Below, one piece after another: positions 14,804 to 20,527 of a DNA stretch of 48,874 nt (position 1 is the stretch's first letter; every line of letters starts with the position of its first letter). The notes beneath the pieces are model-generated. The model was given only the letters and a program-made list of their open reading frames with translations. It searched no databases and had not been told where the DNA came from. A program made the position numbers and the translations under genes. The DNA comes from a virus, in the IMG/VR virus record IMGVR_UViG_3300025137_005831, positions 1 through 48,874 of that record; one strand, 5' to 3'.

Positions 14804-14996
14804 TGTAGATAGAGTAAACAAGGTCAAGAATCTTCTAGGCCTACGTGGCACGGATGACTCAAAAGAGTATTATAGAGTCGCAGACGTTATATCAGATCTT
14901 AGACACTTCTGTGACAGTCTAGACATTGACTTTGAACAAGAGCTACAAATGGCTGAAACCTATTACGTTAACGAATGTGAAGAGGAGACTGCATAA
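14796..14996 (+). CDS. Early protein, unknown
   Basis: 66 residues from the ATG at 14796, chosen for AAGGAGG seven bases upstream. An earlier in-frame ATG at 14745 lies deep in the previous gene. Acidic, helical. Ends in a TAATG overlap with the next gene. Confidence 0.7.
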   Translation: MYNVDRVNKVKNLLGLRGTDDSKEYYRVADVISDLRHFCDSLDIDFEQELQMAETYYVNECEEETA

Positions 14997-15151
14997 TGAA
15001 CATATGGGAACAGGTTATAGAGCAGATCAAAATTGACCTAGACAGCAAGGATGAAACTGCTCTCTATGAAATGCTTAAAAACGTAGATAGAACTCAATTG
15101 ATTGCTTATCTGCCAGAAGAACAATGGCATAGATTCGCGGCTGTTAAATAA
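14996..15151 (+). CDS. Small acidic protein, unknown
   Basis: 51 residues, MNIWEQVIEQIKIDLDSKDETALYEMLKNV..., all helical. GAGGAGAC precedes, and the ATG overlaps the upstream stop. Looks like a small helical adaptor. No family recognised. Confidence 0.65.
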   Translation: MNIWEQVIEQIKIDLDSKDETALYEMLKNVDRTQLIAYLPEEQWHRFAAVK

Positions 15152-15179
15152 CACACAAGACACAGAGGAGATTTATGAA

Positions 15180-15512
15180 GTGTCAGATCAAGAACACCCC
15201 CAATACGTCATTGATGACGATACCCAAGAACTGCTAGAATCATGTATGAATCTCGCTCAGTATGTGATTGATATCCAACAGGACGATGCTACCCACGAGA
15301 CTATGCAATTCGAACTTGAAGAACTAGCAGAGCGATTCAACATTCAAAGAGGCAGGGTAACAACCACACAGACCACACGTGAAGACGGCTCAGTTGATCT
15401 AAACATTAAGATAGAACAAGACAAACAGCCTCCCAAGCTCACAGTGATAGAAGGCAACAAGGAAGATCCTAAGATTGTTCCTATCAAGCCCACAGATCCA
15501 AGCAAGCCGTGA
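15180..15512 (+). CDS. Early acidic protein, unknown
   Basis: 110 residues from a GTG at 15180, chosen for GAGGAG nine bases upstream. The ATG at 15175 is out of frame. The N-terminal half is acidic and helical, the C-terminal half Pro/Lys rich (KQPPKLTVIEGNKEDPKIVPIKPTDPSKP) and probably unstructured. Last protein gene before the tRNA-Leu. Confidence 0.65.
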   Translation: MSDQEHPQYVIDDDTQELLESCMNLAQYVIDIQQDDATHETMQFELEELAERFNIQRGRVTTTQTTREDGSVDLNIKIEQDKQPPKLTVIEGNKEDPKIVPIKPTDPSKP

Positions 15513-15594
15513 AACGGTACGCAGAAAATCCTACAAGGCGCGAAGCGTCTTTTCGCTAGAAAAGGAACGGTAAACTAGAGTTAGAAAGGTTAAA

Positions 15595-15681
15595 GCTCGC
15601 GTGGCGGAATAGGTAGACGCAACGGACTTAAAATCCGTTATTCATCAGAGTGTGTGGGTTCGAGTCCCTCCGCGAGCACCA
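15595..15681 (+). tRNA. tRNA-Leu (anticodon UAA)
   Basis: 87 bases, class II with a long variable arm, CCA encoded. Acceptor stem GCTCGCG/CGCGAGC. The anticodon stem ACGGA/TCCGT holds loop CTTAAAA with TAA at 15629-15631. Reads UUA, a frequent codon in this AT-rich phage. Confidence 0.95.
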
Positions 15682-15697
15682 ATTACGAGAGTATCCC

Positions 15698-15883
15698 ATG
15701 AGAAGAAACATAGGCAAAGGTGTAGACCCTATCAAGTATCTAAAGATCCGCATTGAGCTTCTCACACAAGAGAGACGCAAGAACGACTGTAAAGACACAC
15801 GTATGGTTCTAGATAAAAGCATATTAGAACTGAGCGTCGTATTAGATCTACTAGAACAGAATTATGCAAAGGCCCCGCTGTAA
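15698..15883 (+). CDS. Small basic helical protein
   Basis: 61 residues from the ATG at 15698, 17 bases after the tRNA-Leu. MRRNIGKGVDPIKYLKIRIELLTQERRKN... is basic and helical. The last four codons and stop (KAPL-stop) are the AGGCCCCGCTGTAAG repeat, so a repeat copy forms the end of the gene. Confidence 0.55.
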   Translation: MRRNIGKGVDPIKYLKIRIELLTQERRKNDCKDTRMVLDKSILELSVVLDLLEQNYAKAPL

Positions 15884-15884
15884 G
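15868..15884 (+). repeat. AGGCCCCGCTGTA repeat, copy 2
   Basis: AAAGGCCCCGCTGTAAG. Here it supplies the last codons and the TAA stop of the preceding gene. Confidence 0.7.
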
Positions 15885-16062
15885 TATCTAGATAGTTCGA
15901 ACTGACAGGTCACATTAACCTATTGAGTCTAGCATACGAGCAGAGCTAAGAGGTTCTGTTTGATTACAGTATAGTGATAGAGAGTTATAGTATAGAGAAC
16001 CGTACGGAGCGTTCGTTCGCTATAGAGTAGATGAGTATAGTAGAGTAGATTGGTCTAGTGTA

Positions 16063-16079
16063 GAGGCCCCGCTGTAAGG
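16063..16079 (+). repeat. AGGCCCCGCTGTA repeat, copy 3
   Basis: GAGGCCCCGCTGTAAGG, identical over 17 bases to copy 4. Followed by CTCTAGGTAGCCTATCTAGG, which can fold back. Confidence 0.75.
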
Positions 16080-16335
16080 CTCTAGGTAGCCTATCTAGGG
16101 TAGAAATCCACAATAGAATCTACGGTTAGATAGAGTTGAGCAGGTTGGTGCAAAAGGTTCAAGAGTATTTGAACTATGCCTCTCGTCACCACGGTCAAGA
16201 GAAAAGTTTTTTGACAGTAGACCTACGGTTCTCGTATTTGAATCACCGATATTGCTACGGCCACCCCCACGATAGACCCCTGTCAATAGCCTTATTTCAC
16301 CGTAAATGAACCATTTTTACTGTGGTTTCAACGAG

Positions 16336-16370
16336 ACCCCTCCGGGGTTCACAATGGCCCCTTCGGGGCT
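16336..16370 (-). other. Two tandem GC hairpins
   Basis: ACCCC-TCC-GGGGT (16336-16348) and GGCCCC-TTC-GGGGCT (16356-16370); the latter contains a C(UUCG)G tetraloop on the plus strand. They sit downstream of both leftward promoters of this region and could stabilise or end a leftward small RNA. Confidence 0.4.
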
Positions 16371-16492
16371 CCATTCTTGGAACTATGCTCGCTCTGCCGT
16401 GTTTATATAGACTCGCTTATAGTATAGGGAATAGGGGTGGTTGTTCTCTACTATACTATAAGCGTCAACCTCTAGTATACTGTTAACACGTT

Positions 16493-16504
16493 AAGCAAAA
16501 GATT
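16493..16504. repeat. TTAACAYGTTAA-type palindrome, copy 1
   Basis: TTAACACGTTAA, one base from the perfect palindrome TTAACATGTTAA found at 19696 and 19782. Confidence 0.5.
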
Positions 16505-16635
16505 CAATGATTTCAATGACTTAGGTCTCCTAATGGTTAACCTCTACTATACTGTATAAGCCTTTGATTTAATTGAATAAAATTTTTGATTTCCATTGAT
16601 CCAGGTTCGCTTCTGCTTTTTAATTAATTGCACAT

Positions 16636-16664
16636 AGTATAACACCAGCTTTCGTATAATGCAA
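16636..16664 (-). promoter_or_regulatory. Sigma70-type promoter, leftward, no gene behind it
   Basis: Minus strand TTGCAT, 17 bases, TATACT. No reading frame follows to the left, so it may make a small RNA crossing 16.6-16.3 kb. Confidence 0.6.
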
Positions 16665-16675
16665 GCGAAAAGAGC

Positions 16676-16687
16676 TTAACTTGTTAA
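16676..16687. repeat. TTAACAYGTTAA-type palindrome, copy 2
   Basis: TTAACTTGTTAA, just upstream (on the minus strand) of the 16636 promoter. Confidence 0.45.
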
Positions 16688-16941
16688 CTATCTCAGCCTA
16701 CTTTTTGTTCTTTAGTCCGTGCGAGGAATTAGTCTATATATTACAATGACTTAGGGGAGAAGAACACAATTTTTTCGTGTCGTTGTGTGCCTGCCGAAAT
16801 TCATCAATGTTTTCAAGAGGTTAGCCGGTCCCAGAAGGTTCAGTCGCGTGGGGTGTATTGGACTCCGGTATCTACAATCTAATGCTAACGTTCCCGGCTT
16901 TTTGGAGATTTTATGTAAGCCCTCTCCCTTATTGTTCTTAT

Positions 16942-16970
16942 AGTATACGATCATCTGGCCGAGAAGTCAA
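16942..16970 (-). promoter_or_regulatory. Sigma70-type promoter, leftward
   Basis: Minus strand TTGACT, 17 bases, TATACT, preceded by AGGGG as in the early promoters, and followed by a good Shine-Dalgarno (GGGAGAGGGC) but no start codon at the expected distance. Either a gene that lost its start or an RNA gene. Confidence 0.65.
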
Positions 16971-17085
16971 CCCCTAATTTGCCATTTATTCATCTTATTT
17001 CATTTCTGAGCCTTCGGGCATCGGGAGCGTACTTTATTATAACATATTTTTTGAGGCTTGTCAACCCCTTTTTTAATTTTTTTAG

Positions 17086-17097
17086 TTAACATGTTAT
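17086..17097. repeat. TTAACAYGTTAA-type palindrome, copy 3
   Basis: TTAACATGTTAT, 12 bases upstream of the first promoter of the YC-free gene block. Confidence 0.5.
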
Positions 17098-17108
17098 GTT
17101 TATTTTAC

Positions 17109-17137
17109 TTGCATTTATTAAAAAGAGATGCTATATT
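17109..17137 (+). promoter_or_regulatory. Promoter, TTGCAT type
   Basis: TTGCAT, 17 bases, TATATT. First of a group of promoters in 17.1-20.2 kb using TTGCA instead of TTGAC at -35. Confidence 0.75.
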
Positions 17138-17170
17138 ATATAAACAATAACAATTAAGCATGAGGGCAAT

Positions 17171-17332
17171 ATGCAAAATATATTACAAAACTTAACTGAA
17201 AAAGAAATTAACACACTAACACACAAGTTGATGGAACGTGCTTTTACACAAATGGAGCAAAGTGAAGACTTGCAAAATGCGGATAAAGTTGCGGAGCACA
17301 TGGAAGATTATTATACAAACTTTGTAAAATAA
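17171..17332 (+). CDS. Small acidic protein in the YC-free block
   Basis: 53 residues: MQNILQNLTEKEINTLTHKLMERAFTQMEQSEDLQNADKVAEHMEDYYTNFVK. GAGGGCAAT precedes the ATG. Entirely helical in appearance. Its coding strand contains no TC or CC, so it has no Pro and no TCN serine. Unknown function. Confidence 0.72.
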   Translation: MQNILQNLTEKEINTLTHKLMERAFTQMEQSEDLQNADKVAEHMEDYYTNFVK

Positions 17333-17366
17333 TTAAAAAAAAGTTTAGTTATAGTGCATTTTTTGG

Positions 17367-17395
17367 TTGCATTACATTTAAAAGTGTGCTATAAC
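17367..17395 (+). promoter_or_regulatory. Promoter, TTGCAT type
   Basis: TTGCAT, 17 bases, TATAAC, upstream of the gene at 17436. Confidence 0.7.
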
Positions 17396-17435
17396 TATAA
17401 TACAATAAGTTAACAACTAACGCAAGGGGCATTGC

Positions 17436-17771
17436 ATGTTAAAAATTACAAACACTACTATTGAAAAAGACGGCACTTTTGGACTTAACACAAACTATAC
17501 TGTGGAAGGGACTGTAAAACTTGCTATGGATAGCATATGGAACTATGACGGCAAGGATGTTGTTACAGTTGAAAACATACAAATGTACACACACTTTGAT
17601 GACGACGGCAACGACAGCAATGTGGATGTAAATGTTACACACAATGCAACGTGGAACATATACACGGACAAAGGCTTTGAAAGTGCAATTAGTAACTTGT
17701 TGGGCTTTGACGTACAATTTACGGAACAAGGCATGCAAGACGACGGCTATGCTAGTATGGAAACAGCGTAA
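17436..17771 (+). CDS. YC-free protein, unknown
   Basis: 111 residues with alternating short strands (TNTTIEKDGTFGLNTNYTVEGTVKLAMDSIWNYDGKDVVTVENIQMY). AAGGGGCATTGC upstream. No TC or CC in 336 coding bases, all serines are AGY, no proline. Acidic. The 118-residue minus-strand frame over it is a shadow. Confidence 0.78.
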   Translation: MLKITNTTIEKDGTFGLNTNYTVEGTVKLAMDSIWNYDGKDVVTVENIQMYTHFDDDGNDSNVDVNVTHNATWNIYTDKGFESAISNLLGFDVQFTEQGMQDDGYASMETA

Positions 17772-17789
17772 AATAAAATAAAAAAAAGG

Positions 17790-17819
17790 TTGCACTATAG
17801 TATTTTTTATGCTATAGTG
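17790..17819 (+). promoter_or_regulatory. Promoter with internal inverted repeat
   Basis: TTGCAC, 17 bases, TATAGT. CACTATAG (17793) and CTATAGTG (17812) are perfect 8-bp arms covering the spacer ends and the -10, a likely operator. Confidence 0.65.
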
Positions 17820-17851
17820 TAACTATAATAATAACAAAGCATGAGGGCAAT

Positions 17852-18253
17852 ATGCAAAATACAGATACTAAGTTTACACAATGCGAAAAAGATTTTGTTG
17901 TAGAATTTTTGGCAGACGTACTATACAGCTTAACAATTAACAATGTACTAAGCAGACAAGAAGGTAACGGCTTTGTGCGTATGTGTGACGCACAAGAAGT
18001 AATGCAGAATTTAGAAAAGCTATATGATGCACACAACGAAGATGAAGGCGATTGGGTTGCAGAACAAGTAAAAGCAATTTGGACGTTTACAATAGACGAT
18101 GCGGAAGACGCACTTAAAAGCTATGACACAGAATACAGAGATTGTATATGCGAACAGTTTGAAGATGCGTGTACAGACGCACTAGCAGACGAGCACAAAA
18201 AACTATTGGATGCAGACTATGCAACACTAGCAGAAAGAATTTTGGGCTACTAA
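17852..18253 (+). CDS. YC-free acidic protein, unknown
   Basis: 133 residues, strongly acidic and helical (DAEDALKSYDTEYRDCICEQFEDACTDALADEHKKLLDADYATL). GAGGGCAAT before the ATG. No TC or CC in 402 coding bases. The pattern of helices suggests a bundle. A distant relation to the minus-strand gene at 18956 is possible (similar helix lengths), not proven. Confidence 0.78.
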   Translation: MQNTDTKFTQCEKDFVVEFLADVLYSLTINNVLSRQEGNGFVRMCDAQEVMQNLEKLYDAHNEDEGDWVAEQVKAIWTFTIDDAEDALKSYDTEYRDCICEQFEDACTDALADEHKKLLDADYATLAERILGY

Positions 18254-18271
18254 AATAAAATAAAATAACAG

Positions 18272-18300
18272 TTGACAACGTGTGTGTAGTGTGTTATAAT
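18272..18300 (+). promoter_or_regulatory. Consensus promoter for a likely small RNA
   Basis: TTGACA, 17 bases, TATAAT: full consensus. TGTGTAGT and ACTACACA arms flank the -10. The only thing before the next promoter is repeat copy 4 and a T-run. Confidence 0.75.
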
Positions 18301-18306
18301 AAAGCA

Positions 18307-18368
18307 TACTACACAAACTGTGAGGCCCCGCTGTAAGGTGGTAGGCTAGACGCACAAACTTTTTTAAA
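18307..18368 (+). ncRNA. Candidate small RNA carrying the AGGCCCCG repeat
   Basis: Bounded by a consensus promoter and a TTTTTT run at 18360-18365, with no reading frame of note. The 17-base repeat sits in its middle. A short RNA of about 60 bases is predicted. The stem before the T-run is not convincing, so the 3' end is uncertain. Confidence 0.4.
18322..18338 (+). repeat. AGGCCCCGCTGTA repeat, copy 4
   Basis: GAGGCCCCGCTGTAAGG. It is the only place between 17069 and 18756 where the plus strand has a CC or TC. Confidence 0.8.
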
Positions 18369-18375
18369 TTAATAC

Positions 18376-18404
18376 TTGACTTTATAATATAGCTGTGCTA
18401 TATT
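18376..18404 (+). promoter_or_regulatory. Sigma70-type promoter
   Basis: TTGACT, 17 bases, TATATT, upstream of the gene at 18436. Confidence 0.75.
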
Positions 18405-18435
18405 AACTTATACAATAACAAACATAGAGGGCAAT

Positions 18436-18711
18436 ATGTTAAACACAACACAAGTAAAAGAACTAGTTAAACAACGCTTTGGTGGAAGTATTAAACAAGT
18501 ATACTTAAACAAATGCTACAGCAATAAACAAGAACTAGCAGACAAACGCAACATGGCTTTTGCTGTAGATGGAGACGTGTACAAAGGCGTAGACTTAACT
18601 GCACTTGCACAAGAGATAGGATGCAAACGTGTTAAGCTACACACAGCATTTTTAAGAGGCTTTGCAGATGGCTGTTGGTTACGCTTACAGCATGTAAACT
18701 ATAACAAGTAA
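18436..18711 (+). CDS. YC-free basic protein, unknown
   Basis: 91 residues, basic. GAGGGCAAT upstream. The N-terminal LNTTQVKELVKQRFGGSIKQVYLNKCYSNKQELADKRNMAFAVDG looks like a small alpha/beta fold. No TC or CC in 276 coding bases. No family recognised. Confidence 0.75.
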   Translation: MLNTTQVKELVKQRFGGSIKQVYLNKCYSNKQELADKRNMAFAVDGDVYKGVDLTALAQEIGCKRVKLHTAFLRGFADGCWLRLQHVNYNK

Positions 18712-18723
18712 TTGTGTAGCATA

Positions 18724-18755
18724 GTGTAGTATGTGCTTTAGTGTGCATACTACAC
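18724..18755. repeat. Inverted repeat before repeat copy 5
   Basis: GTGTAGTATG (18724-18733) and CATACTACAC (18746-18755), perfect 10-bp arms. The right arm GCATACTACAC also precedes repeat copy 4, so copies 4 and 5 share a larger cassette. Confidence 0.6.
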
Positions 18756-18763
18756 GCCCCCAC

Positions 18764-18780
18764 TAGGCCCCGGTGTAAGG
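18764..18780 (+). repeat. AGGCCCCGCTGTA repeat, copy 5 (variant)
   Basis: TAGGCCCCGGTGTAAGG, one base different in the core. It lies in a 240-base gene-free stretch between convergent genes. Confidence 0.7.
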
Positions 18781-18915
18781 GGTTAATGCTTTAACGCTTG
18801 TAGGCTAATAGGCTTAGGTCCGATGGTGTAGGAGGCTAGGTGGTGTACAGATAACGGCACATGCGTTACGGCGAGGTTTGTGCTAACAGCATAATAAATT
18901 TTAGTCAAAAAAATA

Positions 18916-18945
18916 ACAGCACACGTTTCCGTATGCTGTCTTTTT
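18916..18945. terminator. Bidirectional terminator
   Basis: ACAGCACACG and CGTATGCTGT form a 10-bp stem with one mismatch and a 4-base loop. It is followed by CTTTTTG on + and by TTATTTTTTTG on -. It separates the convergent genes ending at 18711 and 18956. Confidence 0.75.
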
Positions 18946-18955
18946 GTACTTTTTG

Positions 18956-19300
18956 TTAGTTACTTAAATAAACGTAATTTTCTAACAGTACTTTTTGCAT
19001 TGCTGTATTTTCAACAACAAATTCATACAAACTACGTTCATCGTAGTATGTTATGTTGTTAGCAAAAACTTCCATAACACTTTGTATGCTAACGTAATCG
19101 TTAGTTTCGTTTTCGCAATATAACATTTGTAGTTGTGCAAAAATGTTAGCACTATTAATAAAGTAACTTGCACTTGTGCAGTCTGCTTCCATTACTTGCA
19201 AGCTGTTGTAGCAATTTTGTATTACTGCGTATAATGTTTCCATATGTACGCTATCTTGTTTAGTGCTTGTTTTTACTGTTATTGTTTTTAATTGTTGCAT
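18956..19300 (-). CDS. YC-free protein, unknown
   Basis: 114 residues from the ATG at 19300, chosen for GGAGGGCT nine bases upstream. The longer frame would run through the promoter. Helical, rich in Asn, Tyr and Cys. Although it is on the other strand, its own coding strand also lacks TC and CC completely, so the rule follows the mRNA and not the replication direction. Confidence 0.75.
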   Translation of the reverse strand: MQQLKTITVKTSTKQDSVHMETLYAVIQNCYNSLQVMEADCTSASYFINSANIFAQLQMLYCENETNDYVSIQSVMEVFANNITYYDERSLYEFVVENTAMQKVLLENYVYLSN

Positions 19301-19333
19301 ATGTAGCCCTCCGTATGCATTTGTTATTGTTTT

Positions 19334-19366
19334 AATATAGCACACTTGCAAATAAATTGCAAGTGT
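19334..19366 (-). promoter_or_regulatory. Promoter with 10-bp operator-like repeat
   Basis: Minus strand TTGCAA (19357-19362), 17 bases, TATATT (19334-19339). The perfect repeat ACACTTGCAA/TTGCAAGTGT (19342-19366) overlaps the -35 and spacer. The same repeat recurs at 20147. Confidence 0.7.
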
Positions 19367-19380
19367 TTTTTTAGTTTTTT

Positions 19381-19623
19381 TTAGTTGTTAAGCAACTGTT
19401 TAACAAGTGCATTGTTAACAATAAAGTTTTTAGTTTTTTGCATAACTGTACTTTGCAAACTGTTAAATGCTTGCAACTGTTGTGCGTTTGCATTGCGTAT
19501 AATTTTACTACTATTAACTGTATATTGCAAATGTGCTTTATTATTTTTATGCACAAAAATTGTGTTTGTAGTTGTGCATAGTGTAGCTGTAAGTTTTTTA
19601 GTAAGTGCTTTTTGTGTTAACAT
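19381..19623 (-). CDS. Protein free of Asp, Glu, Gly, Pro and Trp
   Basis: 80 residues, strongly basic, rich in Thr, Asn, Gln, Lys and Leu. The whole 243-base frame has no TC, CC, GA or GG on the coding strand. CGGAAG precedes the ATG and a promoter is present, so it looks expressed. Could be a DNA-binding or membrane-active peptide. No family recognised. Confidence 0.6.
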   Translation of the reverse strand: MLTQKALTKKLTATLCTTTNTIFVHKNNKAHLQYTVNSSKIIRNANAQQLQAFNSLQSTVMQKTKNFIVNNALVKQLLNN

Positions 19624-19655
19624 ATATAAACTTCCGTTTTGTTATTGTATAAGTG

Positions 19656-19684
19656 ATAGTAGCACACTATTTTCCAAAATGCAA
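19656..19684 (-). promoter_or_regulatory. Promoter, TTGCAT type, leftward
   Basis: Minus strand TTGCAT, 17 bases, TACTAT, upstream of the gene at 19623. Confidence 0.6.
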
Positions 19685-19695
19685 GTAAAATAAAC

Positions 19696-19707
19696 TTAAC
19701 ATGTTAA
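19696..19707. repeat. TTAACATGTTAA palindrome, left of insert
   Basis: Perfect 12-base palindrome. With the copy at 19782 it brackets a GC-rich element. Confidence 0.7.
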
Positions 19708-19781
19708 CTACCGGTCTCGATATTTTTCTGGGGTCAGACCAGGTCGTTCGTTCATCTGAGGTCACCCCTGGTAGGAGATAC
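19708..19781. ncRNA. GC-rich structured element between two palindromes
   Basis: 74 bases, rich in CC and TC, inside DNA that otherwise lacks them. Complementary pairs CTACC/GGTAG close the element, and GGGGT/ACCCC and GGTCT/AGACC lie inside. It lies between divergent promoters 19656 and 19814. Candidates are a small structured RNA, a protein-binding DNA fold or a mobile insertion. Confidence 0.4.
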
Positions 19782-19793
19782 TTAACATGTTAA
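19782..19793. repeat. TTAACATGTTAA palindrome, right of insert
   Basis: Identical to 19696-19707, including the preceding AC and following A/C context (ACTTAACATGTTAA). Confidence 0.7.
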
Positions 19794-19813
19794 TTAAAAA
19801 AATAAAATAATGC

Positions 19814-19842
19814 TTGCATTATGTTTAAAACTGTGCTACATT
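19814..19842 (+). promoter_or_regulatory. Promoter, TTGCAT type
   Basis: TTGCAT, 17 bases, TACATT, with TGTGC before the -10 as in the neighbouring promoters. Confidence 0.6.
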
Positions 19843-19877
19843 AACTTATACAATAACAAATAGCAAAGTAGTAATAT

Positions 19878-20129
19878 ATGCAAAAAATACAAAATACACA
19901 ATTTACAATTAGTACTAATAAAATGTTTAACAATAGTATTTTTATAAAAACTAATACAAAAAATAATTTAACTTATATGTGTAGTAGTATGCAAAAAGTT
20001 GCATTGTGTTTACAAGCACACAATTTAAAAAATGCAACTGTTAAATTTGCAAGTAACTTTTTAATTAATAAAAATGCTGTGCAAACTAATTTAGCACACG
20101 CAACTTATATACGCATTGCTAACGCATAA
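19878..20129 (+). CDS. Protein free of Asp, Glu, Gly, Pro and Trp
   Basis: 83 residues, Asn/Thr/Lys rich, basic. Same composition as the product at 19381. The 252-base frame has no TC, CC, GA or GG. Unlike almost all other early genes it has no Shine-Dalgarno: the leader reads AAAGTAGTAATAT, as if the GG/GA exclusion removed it. Function unknown. Confidence 0.6.
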   Translation: MQKIQNTQFTISTNKMFNNSIFIKTNTKNNLTYMCSSMQKVALCLQAHNLKNATVKFASNFLINKNAVQTNLAHATYIRIANA

Positions 20130-20146
20130 CAGTTATGCAAAAAATG

Positions 20147-20178
20147 CACTTGCAATTTATTTGCAAGTGTGTTACATT
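20147..20178 (+). promoter_or_regulatory. Promoter with operator-like repeat
   Basis: TTGCAA (20150), 17 bases, TACATT (20173). CACTTGCAA and TTGCAAGTG arms (20147-20169) repeat the element at 19342, suggesting one regulator for both genes. Confidence 0.65.
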
Positions 20179-20213
20179 AATAAAATAACAATAGTAAAAC
20201 GAGGGTAGCACAT

Positions 20214-20483
20214 ATGCAAAAAACAAAAGTAAGTTTAAACAAAAGCATTGCAAATTTAACTGCAAATATATTAAGCAATACTGCAAATTTTGTAATGCAA
20301 GAAAGTACAAAAAATAGTTGTAAAAGCATTTACAAAAATTTTAAATTTAACAGTACAACAAAAAGCAAAAGCGGAAATGAAACGCACTTTACTGCACAAA
20401 TGTATAATAATTATTACTGCGGGCGTTTGTGTATGCTAACATTTAAAAATAATGCGTTTGTTAGTATGTACACACTAGATTAA
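20214..20483 (+). CDS. YC-free basic protein, unknown
   Basis: 89 residues, Asn/Lys/Ser/Thr rich. GAGGGTAGC precedes the ATG. No TC or CC in 270 bases. GA/GG is absent for the first 80 bases and rare after. N-terminal similarity in style to the two neighbours (MQKxK...N) suggests a small paralogous group, too diverged to be sure. Confidence 0.65.
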   Translation: MQKTKVSLNKSIANLTANILSNTANFVMQESTKNSCKSIYKNFKFNSTTKSKSGNETHFTAQMYNNYYCGRLCMLTFKNNAFVSMYTLD

Positions 20484-20502
20484 AATGTGTAGCAAAAACA
20501 AG

Positions 20503-20527
20503 CACTTAGCAATTAATTTGCTAAGTG
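20503..20527 (+). terminator. Hairpin after the YC-free block
   Basis: CACTTAGCAA and TTGCTAAGTG, perfect 10-bp arms with a 5-base loop, 20 bases after the gene. TTTG then CTTTTTTTT follow. Ends the YC-free region; the first TC is at 20543. Confidence 0.5.

Larger units (their letters stand above)
15885..17108. other. 1.2 kb gene-free regulatory or RNA region
   Basis: No convincing reading frame on either strand. It contains repeat copy 3 (16063), two compact hairpins (16336 and 16356), near-palindromes TTAACAYGTTAA (16493, 16676, 17086), several TATAGTATAG-like blocks near 15970-16040 and 16400-16560, and two good leftward promoters (16636, 16942). It could hold small RNAs, an origin or a recombination hot spot. 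Nothing decides between these. Confidence 0.6.

Noticed and set aside
16751-16954. 67-residue minus-strand frame behind a promoter
   Set aside because: Its ATG lies within the -10 region of the 16942 promoter, upstream of the Shine-Dalgarno, and no start codon follows at the right distance. Treated as non-coding, with the promoter kept.
17439-17795. 118-residue minus-strand frame
   Set aside because: Lies exactly opposite the promoter-preceded gene at 17436. Its openness comes from the lack of GA/TC-type stops in the skewed sequence. No Shine-Dalgarno.
4843-18780. AGGCCCCG repeat as a coding tail module (KAPL-stop)
   Set aside because: Only copy 2 is in frame with a plausible gene. The others follow no clear open frame, so a coding role is not general.
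19378-20483. A low-complexity or misassembled stretch
   Set aside because: Frames, promoters at fixed spacing, operators and a Shine-Dalgarno at 20214 are all in place, so the odd composition looks biological and not a sequencing artefact.
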